From assembly GCA_026169575.1 (NCBI GenBank), contig JAPFCT010000135.1, positions 1 through 12,104 on the forward strand: a stretch of 12,104 bases of DNA, written 5' to 3'. The notes below the pieces were generated by a model. That model made no database searches. It saw only the letters and a list, made by a program, of their open reading frames with translations, and was not told where the DNA came from. The translations under genes and the position numbers were made by a program. Of the stretch, positions 6,862 to 12,104 are shown one piece after another. How positions within the stretch are numbered: position 1 is the stretch's first letter; every line of letters starts with the position of its first letter. The DNA comes from Faecalimonas sp. (GTDB lineage Bacteria > Bacillota_A > Clostridia > Lachnospirales > Lachnospiraceae).

Positions 6862-7887
6862 GTGAGAACTACAATTAAAGATATTGCAAATTATACGGGA
6901 TTTTCCGTGACAACGATTTCACTGGTCTTAAACGGAAAAGCAGATAAAATTTCAAAACAGACAAAGGATACTGTTTTGGAAGCAGTAGAAAAATTGAATT
7001 ACAGGCCGAATCAGCTTGCAGTCGGACTGGTAAAGAAGCGGACAAAGACAATTGGACTGGTGATTTCTGATGTCAGCAACGTGTTTTTTTCTAATCTTGC
7101 AAAAGGAGTGGAGGATGAATGCCGCAGAAATGGCTGGAATCTGATTTTATGCAACACAAACGATATGCATAAGCGGGATCTGGAATATATTCAGGTGCTG
7201 GCAGATAAAGGGGTAGACGGAATTTTGTTCTGCATGTCGCTGGACAGTGATAAGAGAAAAGCGCTGGAAAGTGTGAGACTGATGGAAAAGCTGAAAGTAC
7301 CATTTGTTATGATCGACCGCTTTTTAGAGGAAGCTGACTGCTGCTCTGTCATCGTCAATCACAGAAGCGGAGGATATGCTGCAACAAAACATCTGTTAGA
7401 ACTGGGACATAGAATGATCGGATGCGTGGCAGGCCCGCTGGAACTGGAGGATTCCAAATATCGGCTTCGGGGATATAAAGAAGCGCTGGATGCGTATGGC
7501 GTAGAGTTTGATTCAGATTTGATTTACGAAGGAAACTATGATAGAAAAAGCGGTATGGCAGCGATGGAATATTTTCTCTCCATTCCGAAAAAAGTGACGG
7601 CGGTATTTGCATTTAATGATATGTCTGCATATGGGGTATATAATTGTCTGAAAAAGCATAAAATATCCGTACCAGAAGAAATTTCGCTGGTTGGCTATGA
7701 CGATATTTTCTTTTCAGAGATTTTAGATGTTCCGCTGACAACGGTCAGTCAGCCGGTCTATGATATGGGTGTGGAGGCTGTTCAACAGCTGATCAGTGAG
7801 ATAGACAGCGGAGTGAATTCGCAGAAGTGTATTACATTTCAGCCAAGACTGGTTGTAAGAGAGAGTACAGCAAAGAGTCCACAGTAA
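6862..7887 (+). CDS. LacI-family transcriptional regulator
   Basis: A 341-aa regulator with the LacI/GalR layout. The N-terminal helix-turn-helix is TIKDIANYTGFSVTTISLVL (residues 4-23), the hinge region NYRPNQLAVGLVKKR is at 46-60, and a periplasmic-binding-protein-like effector domain begins at TKTIGLVISDVSNVFFSNL and ends in a typical LTTVSQPVYDMG segment near 293-304. The GTG start at 6862 has GGAGAAG 7 nt upstream and places the HTH at the usual distance from the N-terminus. Standing last in the hydrolase locus on the same strand, it most likely controls that locus in response to the imported compound or a breakdown product. Many family members sense sugars, so a sugar-amide conjugate is a possibility. 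No terminator is seen after it, so readthrough toward ssrA is possible. Confidence 0.93.
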   Translation: MRTTIKDIANYTGFSVTTISLVLNGKADKISKQTKDTVLEAVEKLNYRPNQLAVGLVKKRTKTIGLVISDVSNVFFSNLAKGVEDECRRNGWNLILCNTNDMHKRDLEYIQVLADKGVDGILFCMSLDSDKRKALESVRLMEKLKVPFVMIDRFLEEADCCSVIVNHRSGGYAATKHLLELGHRMIGCVAGPLELEDSKYRLRGYKEALDAYGVEFDSDLIYEGNYDRKSGMAAMEYFLSIPKKVTAVFAFNDMSAYGVYNCLKKHKISVPEEISLVGYDDIFFSEILDVPLTTVSQPVYDMGVEAVQQLISEIDSGVNSQKCITFQPRLVVRESTAKSPQ

Positions 7888-7894
7888 CGCCTGC

Positions 7895-7934
7895 AAGATA
7901 TCATGACTGAAGTGAAAGATATCATGTATATGAT
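7895..7934 (+). repeat. 11-nt direct repeats 21 nt apart plus palindrome
   Basis: AAGATATCATG occurs at 7895-7905 and again at 7916-7926, 21 nt apart start to start, which is two helical turns. The second copy runs into ATCAT-GTAT-ATGAT (7921-7934), a 5-bp inverted repeat. The array lies between the LacI-family stop and the ssrA -35 element at 7949, so it could be protein-binding sites affecting ssrA or a degenerate terminator region. It has no GC-rich stem. Confidence 0.4.
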
Positions 7935-7948
7935 GTACGAAAATATCC

Positions 7949-7978
7949 TTGACATTTCTGTTATAGATGGAATATAAT
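7949..7978 (+). promoter_or_regulatory. Sigma-70-type promoter of ssrA
   Basis: A perfect TTGACA (7949-7954) and a perfect TATAAT (7973-7978) are separated by 18 nt. Transcription would start near 7985, giving a precursor leader of about 40 nt before the mature tmRNA 5' end, which would be trimmed by RNase P. Strong consensus matches fit an abundant housekeeping RNA. Confidence 0.85.
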
Positions 7979-8026
7979 AATGACACGAATCGTTTGCAGT
8001 CATACCAGACAGAGAAGTCATAATCA

Positions 8027-8369
8027 GGGCTTGTACTGGTTTCGACGGGGGTTCTGAAGTTGGGGAAGCCATTCGCGGGGCGGGACCGCGCATCAATCCG
8101 TATTTAAATATAAACGCAGACGAAAATTTAGCGTACGCTGCCTAGTTGCAGCAGTCGGCCTTAAGTCACTCACTGCTTAAGTCACCGGCTTCAAAGAGGT
8201 GAGGCACTTCGTTTCCAAAGCTTTGAGGGAATGGAAGAATTTATGAAGCTACTAAAGTGAAGAGCCTGTCATTAGGCGATTCATGGAGGGAATGTCAAAA
8301 TAATGACTGTAATGGGAGATGCCGCAATGGACGGGCTTTCGGACAGGGGTTCAACTCCCCTCAGGTCCA
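8027..8369 (+). ncRNA. ssrA: Transfer-messenger RNA (tmRNA)
   Basis: tmRNA rescues stalled ribosomes by acting as an alanyl-tRNA and then as a short message that tags the product for proteolysis. The 5' end GGGCTTGTACTGGTTTCGAC carries the hallmark ACTGGTTTCGAC. The 3' end has the T-arm GGGGTTCAACTCCCC and the acceptor strand CAGGTCC (8362-8368), which pairs over 7 positions with GGGCTTG (8027-8033) including two G-U pairs, leaving A8369 as discriminator. CCA is not encoded (TTT follows), so it must be added by the nucleotidyltransferase. The tag ORF is inside, at 8116-8145. It is a one-piece, standard form about 343 nt long, with its own promoter and terminator. Confidence 0.97.
8116..8145 (+). 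other. tmRNA tag-peptide reading frame
   Basis: From the likely resume codon GCA, the frame reads ADENLAYAA followed by TAG. With the alanine carried by tmRNA itself, the added tag would be AADENLAYAA. The hydrophobic end ending in AA is the recognition signal for ClpXP-type proteases. The resume codon is assigned by analogy to known tmRNAs. Confidence 0.88.
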
Positions 8370-8372
8370 TTT

Positions 8373-8405
8373 AAAACCTCAGTGTATGCTGGGGTTTTTA
8401 TTTTA
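8373..8405 (+). terminator. Intrinsic terminator of ssrA
   Basis: AAAACCTCAG (8373-8382) pairs with CTGGGGTTTT (8389-8398) around the 6-nt loop TGTATG, with one T-G pair, followed by a T-rich tail TTTTTATTTTAT. It begins 4 nt after the mature tmRNA end. Confidence 0.92.
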
Positions 8406-8466
8406 TATAAATAGGAAATTTTGATTTTGTTACATCGCATTTTGCGCTGAAAAAGTTTGCAAGATT

Positions 8467-8495
8467 TTGGCAGAAGATAGAGACAAGAATAAGAA
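8467..8495 (+). promoter_or_regulatory. Possible promoter for the small membrane protein gene
   Basis: TTGGCA (8467-8472, 5 of 6 to the -35 consensus) and TAAGAA (8490-8495, 4 of 6 to the -10) are separated by 17 nt. Transcription would start near 8502, just before the palindrome at 8512 and about 50 nt before the start codon. The match is moderate and no better candidate was seen in the leader. Confidence 0.3.
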
Positions 8496-8511
8496 CTGGT
8501 GGATCGTGGAA

Positions 8512-8526
8512 GTAGAATTATTCTAC
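8512..8526 (+). promoter_or_regulatory. Perfect 7-1-7 palindrome, Fur/PerR-box shape
   Basis: GTAGAAT-T-ATTCTAC is a perfect 7-1-7 inverted repeat. The Fur superfamily (Fur, PerR, Zur) binds 7-1-7 boxes with an AAT-N-ATT core; against the PerR box TTATAATNATTATAA each half matches at 5 of 7 positions. It lies 28 nt upstream of the start codon of the small membrane protein and would act as a repressor site close to or after the transcription start. Regulator identity is inferred. Confidence 0.4.
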
Positions 8527-8553
8527 AATAAGCCGCAGATGAGGAGTGTTGGG

Positions 8554-8874
8554 ATGGATCAGAGAAACGAAAAAATAATTCTTTATTTAAAAGTGATCTT
8601 TCTGACTTTGCTGTATGTTGGTCAGAGACATCCATGCACGACAGCAGGGTTACTGGTATGGTGCATAGGCTGCATCGGAATTGCTGTCTCAGAATCGTTC
8701 CTTTTGGGGACAAGTCTCATTGTCGGAGGAATCGGGATGGCAGTATTTCTCAGAGGGTTGTTTGCGGCGGTGGAGGATTTTGGCAGTGAAAGGAAAAAGA
8801 TGCGGAGAAGGCTGAAAAAGCGGGAAGCGTTTGAGCGGTATCTGAAGTACTTGGAAGAAAGTCTGATGCAGTAG
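8554..8874 (+). CDS. Small membrane protein of unknown function
   Basis: A 106-aa protein that I do not recognise. It has about three hydrophobic segments: residues 8-22 (IILYLKVIFLTLLYVG region), 32-46 (LLVWCIGCIGIAV) and 49-72 (FLLGTSLIVGGIGMAVFLRG region). A highly charged cytoplasmic-looking C-terminus from 75 to 106 is rich in Lys/Arg (KKMRRRLKKR) and ends in a helix with ERYLKYLEE. The ATG at 8554 is chosen because GAGGAG (8541-8546) stands 7 nt ahead of it. The frame stays open upstream to a TTG at 8467, but that stretch is polar, lacks a ribosome site and overlaps a possible promoter. It is flanked by ssrA and a convergent ABC exporter; nothing in its context fixes a role. A Fur/PerR-shaped palindrome upstream hints at metal or stress control. 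Confidence 0.68.
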   Translation: MDQRNEKIILYLKVIFLTLLYVGQRHPCTTAGLLVWCIGCIGIAVSESFLLGTSLIVGGIGMAVFLRGLFAAVEDFGSERKKMRRRLKKREAFERYLKYLEESLMQ

Positions 8875-8905
8875 CGCGTTTGACAGAAGAAAGATGTTAT
8901 GATTC

Positions 8906-8976
8906 TATGGCGGATGTTATTTTGAAGATTATGAAAAAATTTCCGAATAACATTCGCCATAAATCGTTTGTTTTTT
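8906..8976. terminator. Long perfect-stem hairpin between convergent genes
   Basis: TATGGCGGATGTTATT (8906-8921) and AATAACATTCGCCATA (8946-8961) pair over 16 positions with a single G-U. The stem can be extended inward past one mismatch by GAAG (8924-8927) with TTTC (8940-8943). A T-rich stretch with six Ts (8971-8976) follows about 5-10 nt after the stem on +. On -, no strong T-run follows. It most likely ends transcripts of the small membrane gene, and perhaps weakly those of the ABC exporter. The long stem is larger than a typical terminator, and a small mobile repeat is an alternative. Confidence 0.5.
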
Positions 8977-9017
8977 GAAGAAATGTTGCATCGTGCTGTT
9001 GAGATTGCCAAGGGTTA

Positions 9018-10577
9018 TTAAAGCCGGATTACCTCGTCAAATAAGGAGAGGATCTCACTGCTTGTATCGTGTGTGATGACAACGAGGATACCGCACGGGG
9101 AATGAACAATATAGTCCATGACTTTATATGCGGTTGCGTGATCCAGGTTTGCTGTAGGCTCGTCTAAAATCAGTACATCAGTCTTGTGACTGAGTGCGCG
9201 GGCGATCACGAGCCGCTGTTTCTGACCGCCGGAAATGCGGTCGCGGTTTGCAAGTTCGTCCGAATTTTCTTCCAAGAAGCAGTCCATATTTAGATTTTTC
9301 ATTTTTTCCTGCCAGATTTTCTCATCTTCATCTGCACCCAGATATACATTATCTCTGGCGGAAAGACGGAATAAGTACGGTTCCTGGGAAACATACTGGA
9401 TATGATAAGGCAATTCTTTGGCAGATAACGGTTTTCCATCTGCATCGAATGCCTGCATCTGACCGCTATAACCCTTTACTGCACCGGAAAGCAGTTTGGC
9501 CAGCGTGGATTTCCCGGAGCCACTTTCACCTGTGATTGCATAGCGTTTGCCGTGCTGTAAGTGAAGGTTGAGATTTTGCAGAACCGGATGTTGTCCATCG
9601 TAAGAAAAGGCTGCATTTTCCAGTGTGATCTCAGAAACCTGTCTTTGGAAGGTCTGCTTTTCGGAAGAGACTTCAGTGTCCGCAGAGTGTACCAGTTTTT
9701 TTGTTGCCTGGATCTGACCGATAGCGCCGGAAATCTGTGCCACCGGAGCGATGATCGTATTCATCAGCTGGATCACGGCAATCAGTGCGCCGATGGTCGT
9801 CTGTCCTTTCAGTGTCAGATAGCCGCAGTAGACAAGGATCGCCACAAAAGATAAGGTGCTGATAAAGGACGAAAAGGTATTGCTGAAGGAAATCCACATC
9901 TGATTTTTTAAACGTTGATGCTCGGTGTTTTCATTTCTCTGTGTATGTTTTTTCAGGAAGAAAGAAAAGGCACGATAGGTACGGATTTCCTGCAGGCCAT
10001 TGAGGGAATCCTGCACGAAATTCAAATAAGCATCGGCAGCGGATTTGTAACTTTCGGTACTTGATTGTAATTTTTTACTGAACAACATTGGAATCACAAA
10101 TGGGAGTATCGTTGTGACCAGTACTACAACAGCAACTTTCCAATTCAGATAAATAATTCCGGCTGCGGATAATATGAGTTGGCTGATATAACATGCCATC
10201 AAAGCGATGTTGACATAGTAATGGGAGTACAGCAATTCGATATCTGTGGAAAATGTAGAAATATCTATGTGATCCACGGCACTGGCGTACAACGCATTCC
10301 GGTATCGGCAGATTTTTTGTGAAAGAAGATTCTTCTTACAGAACAGCTGAAGCAGATAGCGGCTTGCATTCCCCATAAGAAATTCAAATACGACCAAAAG
10401 CAATGTAGCTATGGAAGAACAGAGGAACAAATCCATGTTTTGCTCGGTTGCTGAATCGACAATCCCTTTCAGAAAGAAAGCTAACAGAACATTGATTGCT
10501 CCGTACAGTACCATGGCGATCCAGGTAAAAGAAAGAAGAAACTTGTGAGTGGTGTGGGAGTTTTTTCTCATATGCAT
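9018..10577 (-). CDS. ABC exporter, fused membrane and ATPase domains
   Basis: A 519-aa half-transporter of the ABC exporter type, expected to work as a homodimer or with an unseen partner. Residues 1-290 hold about six membrane helices (clear ones near 15-38, 53-70, 122-142, 146-166, 235-255 and 262-283). The ATPase follows from about 316: Walker A GESGSGKS (350-357), Q-loop Q398 in YVSQEP, signature ISGGQ (448-452), Walker B LILDEP with E473, and H-loop H503 in ITHD. It ends at FDEVIRL, without the usual tail of about 25 residues after the last strand (the G-x-I-x-E-x-G segment); no continuation is visible in frame beyond the stop, so this looks natural and not a frameshift. AGGA at 10583-10586 precedes the ATG at 10577 by 5 nt; the ATG 6 nt further in is an equally good start. 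The substrate is unknown; no cargo gene or partner subunit is adjacent. Confidence 0.9.
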   Translation of the reverse strand: MHMRKNSHTTHKFLLSFTWIAMVLYGAINVLLAFFLKGIVDSATEQNMDLFLCSSIATLLLVVFEFLMGNASRYLLQLFCKKNLLSQKICRYRNALYASAVDHIDISTFSTDIELLYSHYYVNIALMACYISQLILSAAGIIYLNWKVAVVVLVTTILPFVIPMLFSKKLQSSTESYKSAADAYLNFVQDSLNGLQEIRTYRAFSFFLKKHTQRNENTEHQRLKNQMWISFSNTFSSFISTLSFVAILVYCGYLTLKGQTTIGALIAVIQLMNTIIAPVAQISGAIGQIQATKKLVHSADTEVSSEKQTFQRQVSEITLENAAFSYDGQHPVLQNLNLHLQHGKRYAITGESGSGKSTLAKLLSGAVKGYSGQMQAFDADGKPLSAKELPYHIQYVSQEPYLFRLSARDNVYLGADEDEKIWQEKMKNLNMDCFLEENSDELANRDRISGGQKQRLVIARALSHKTDVLILDEPTANLDHATAYKVMDYIVHSPCGILVVITHDTSSEILSLFDEVIRL

Positions 10578-10948
10578 TGAAATCCTTTCTGTGTAGTTGT
10601 GAAAAATTTGAAATTTGATGGAAAGAACATCAGTCAGAAATTTTTCTTTTGTTATTTTTTAATTATCGTATAGAAAACAAATATATGCAATAAAAAGAGT
10701 TTTTTTGTGAAAAATTGTGCGTTTTGACTAAAGATTGTTTTGGACTGCTTTTCATTCATCGGCTGGAACTGTCATCAGAATATTATTTATATAGGAATCA
10801 TCATCTCTGATTGTGTTGTGCAAAACTCCTTTGCAATGAAAATCGGATTTGCAGTAGATTTTTCAGTTTTGGATGAAGGGAGAATAGGTTAGAATCTAGC
10901 TGGTGCAGATGAAGATGTTGAAAAGTATTTGGAAGGAAGTGGAAAGAT
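10578..10948. other. Intergenic region between divergent genes
   Basis: About 370 nt, AT-rich, between the - strand ABC exporter and the + strand 141-aa gene, so it must hold promoters for both. On - a weak candidate is TTATTG with TACGAT 17 nt later, read from about 10692 to 10664. On + candidates are TTGCAA (10831-10836) with TAGATT 18 nt later, or TAGAAT (10890-10895) with a poor -35. None is convincing. A 22-codon frame from 10909 to 10977 overlaps the next gene but has no clear ribosome site. No RNA gene, riboswitch or terminator hairpin was recognised. Confidence 0.5.
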
Positions 10949-11374
10949 TTGAAAATAATCGTATGCGTGGGGGATAACGGTGCAATGCTATTTAATAACC
11001 GACGAGTCAGCAGCGACCGGACGGTGACAGCGGATATCATCCAGATGGTTTTAAAAGAAGTGGAAACTGGCAGGCAAACAAAGCTTTGGATGAACAGGTA
11101 TTCAGCGGGATTGTTTGAAAAGTATTTGGATGAGATTTCCGTATCAGAAACATTTTTGGAAAGAGCGGGCAGGGAGGATTATTGCTTCGTAGAAAACGTG
11201 CCGATTCTGGAATATGAACGGGAAATACAGACGGTAGTATTATATCGGTGGAACCGGAACTATCCGGCAGAGGTAAGGTTTGCGATGGATCTTTCCAGTT
11301 GGAAGATGGCAGAATGTGTGGAATTTCAGGGATATTCTCACGAGAAGATTACAAAGGAAGTTTATATAAAATAA
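10949..11374 (+). CDS. Small conserved protein often mislabelled ribonuclease Z
   Basis: A 141-aa soluble protein. It resembles a short Lachnospiraceae family that I recall being annotated as 'ribonuclease Z', with the recognisable pieces IIVCVGDN at the N-terminus, LFNNRRVSSDR (14-24), LWMNRYSAGLF (46-56), a YRWNRNYPAE segment (99-108) and a C-terminal HEKITKEVY. It has no HxHxDH metal motif and is less than half the length of a true RNase Z, so nuclease activity is not supported. The start is TTG at 10949; AAGGAA at 10933-10938 is 10 nt ahead and the conserved N-terminus begins there. The endonuclease gene follows after 27 nt, so the two are probably co-transcribed. The actual function is unknown. 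Confidence 0.8.
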   Translation: MKIIVCVGDNGAMLFNNRRVSSDRTVTADIIQMVLKEVETGRQTKLWMNRYSAGLFEKYLDEISVSETFLERAGREDYCFVENVPILEYEREIQTVVLYRWNRNYPAEVRFAMDLSSWKMAECVEFQGYSHEKITKEVYIK

Positions 11375-11401
11375 GGGAAAGAACAATAGGAGGAAAATAG
11401 A

Positions 11402-12104
11402 ATGAAACAATGGAAACAAAATGGAAAGTATTTTTTGCTCAGCGTAGTGATTGCATGTTCGCTGCTTTTTACGTCGGCATGTGCAGGGAAGGCGGATACT
11501 GCTGAGCGGGATAACAAGGCAGTTAATGAGCAGCAGGAGACGGTTCCGGTATCGGGAACGCAGCAGTCTGACATTTCGATGGAGACCATTCCGGAATATG
11601 ACGGGGAACCATATGTTGTGATCGATGACAATGAGCCGGATTTTACGGAAGAGGAATTGCAGCCGGAGGCATATGAGACGTACGGAACTTTGGATGAGCT
11701 TGGACGCTGCGGCACTGCGGAGGCAAGTATCGGGGAAGAACTGATGCCGACGGAGAAGCGCGGAAATATCGGGCAGGTCAAACCGACGGGGTGGCATACC
11801 GTAAAATACGATACGGTAGAAGGAAAATATCTGTATAACCGCTGCCATCTGATCGGTTATCAGCTGACTGCCGAGAATGCCAATGAGGAAAATCTGATCA
11901 CCGGAACGAGATATATGAACACGGAAGGGATGCTTCCATTTGAAAATATGGTCGCAGACTATATCAAGGAAACCGGAAATCATGTGATGTACCGTGTGAC
12001 ACCGGTATTTGAAGGGGAAAATCTCGTGGCATCGGGGGTACAAATGGAGGCAGAATCGGTGGAAGACAAGGGGGCAGATCTTTCTTTCAATGTCTATGTA
12101 TATA
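11402..12104 (+). CDS. DNA/RNA non-specific endonuclease, lipoprotein-type, 3' end cut off
   Basis: The frame is open from ATG 11402 to the window edge (234 codons seen; the C-terminus is missing). AGGAGG at 11388-11393 is well placed. A signal peptide spans residues 1-26 with hydrophobic core FLLSVVIACSLLFTSA and a likely lipobox ending at C27, so the mature enzyme would be a cell-surface lipoprotein. A linker of about 60 residues, rich in acidic residues and Gln, follows. The nuclease core carries the beta-beta-alpha metal signature: NRCHLIGYQL (146-155, general base H149), then NEENLITGTRYMN (161-173, metal Asn N173 and helper N164) and LPFEN with E181. The family's usual DRGH is NRCH here, a known streptodornase-like variant form. 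It likely degrades extracellular DNA or RNA for nutrition. Its upstream partner is the 141-aa gene 27 nt before. Confidence 0.93.
   Translation, partial: MKQWKQNGKYFLLSVVIACSLLFTSACAGKADTAERDNKAVNEQQETVPVSGTQQSDISMETIPEYDGEPYVVIDDNEPDFTEEELQPEAYETYGTLDELGRCGTAEASIGEELMPTEKRGNIGQVKPTGWHTVKYDTVEGKYLYNRCHLIGYQLTAENANEENLITGTRYMNTEGMLPFENMVADYIKETGNHVMYRVTPVFEGENLVASGVQMEAESVEDKGADLSFNVYVY

Noticed and set aside
8467..8553. An N-terminal extension of the small membrane protein beginning at TTG 8467.
   Set aside because: It has no ribosome site, is polar, overlaps a possible promoter and the 7-1-7 palindrome, and the ATG at 8554 has a good GAGGAG 7 nt upstream.
8370..8553. Integration site of a mobile element at the tmRNA 3' end.
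   Set aside because: No duplicate of the tmRNA end and no integrase gene were seen; the downstream genes look like ordinary chromosome.
10909..10977. A 22-codon leader ORF overlapping the start of the 141-aa gene.
   Set aside because: There is no clear ribosome site and no conserved or attenuator-like content; chance ORFs of this size are common.
11240..12043. A 267-codon - strand ORF over the nuclease region.
   Set aside because: The + strand frame has a signal peptide, a strong ribosome site and the NRCH nuclease motif; the antisense frame has none of these.
1..12104. CRISPR arrays, insertion sequences, phage or defence genes.
   Set aside because: No regularly spaced repeats, transposase, integrase or defence motifs were found on either strand.

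Overview
The window looks like chromosome from a low-GC, Gram-positive Clostridia, most likely a Lachnospiraceae gut anaerobe. The evidence is AT-rich DNA with strong AGGAGG-type ribosome sites, a one-piece tmRNA whose tag ends in LAYAA, and a lipoprotein NUC-type nuclease and companion small protein of a kind I associate with that family. The species cannot be named from sequence alone.

Region 1 (1-7887, all on +) is a transport and hydrolysis locus. It starts inside an ECF transporter T component, followed by two overlapping ECF ATPases, an M20 metallo-hydrolase, a subtype-I amidohydrolase with the full HxH-K-H-H-D metal set, and a GATase1-like (DUF1355-type) protein. A hairpin terminator follows, then a second, different M20 hydrolase and a LacI-family regulator. 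The substrate-binding S component is not visible and is probably to the left of the window. Tight overlaps (13, 8 and 8 nt) and short gaps (23 and 16 nt) indicate one operon. The best reading is uptake of a small amide- or imide-containing compound, then stepwise hydrolysis by three metal-dependent amide hydrolases, controlled by the LacI regulator. The compound cannot be identified here. One ATPase has lost its LSGGQ signature, so the ATPase pair is probably functionally asymmetric.

Region 2 (7888-8405) holds ssrA (tmRNA) with a good promoter, a readable tag ORF and a terminator. A pair of 11-nt direct repeats and a palindrome lie between the regulator gene and the ssrA promoter.

Region 3 (8406-10577) has a small membrane protein of unknown function, preceded by a 7-1-7 palindrome shaped like a Fur/PerR-family box. 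A 16-bp perfect-stem hairpin separates it from a convergent ABC exporter (membrane and ATPase domains fused) on the - strand.

Region 4 (10578-12104) has an intergenic stretch of about 370 nt, then a two-gene + strand unit: a 141-aa protein of the kind often labelled 'ribonuclease Z' but without any RNase Z metal motif, and a lipoprotein-type DNA/RNA non-specific endonuclease that runs off the right edge.
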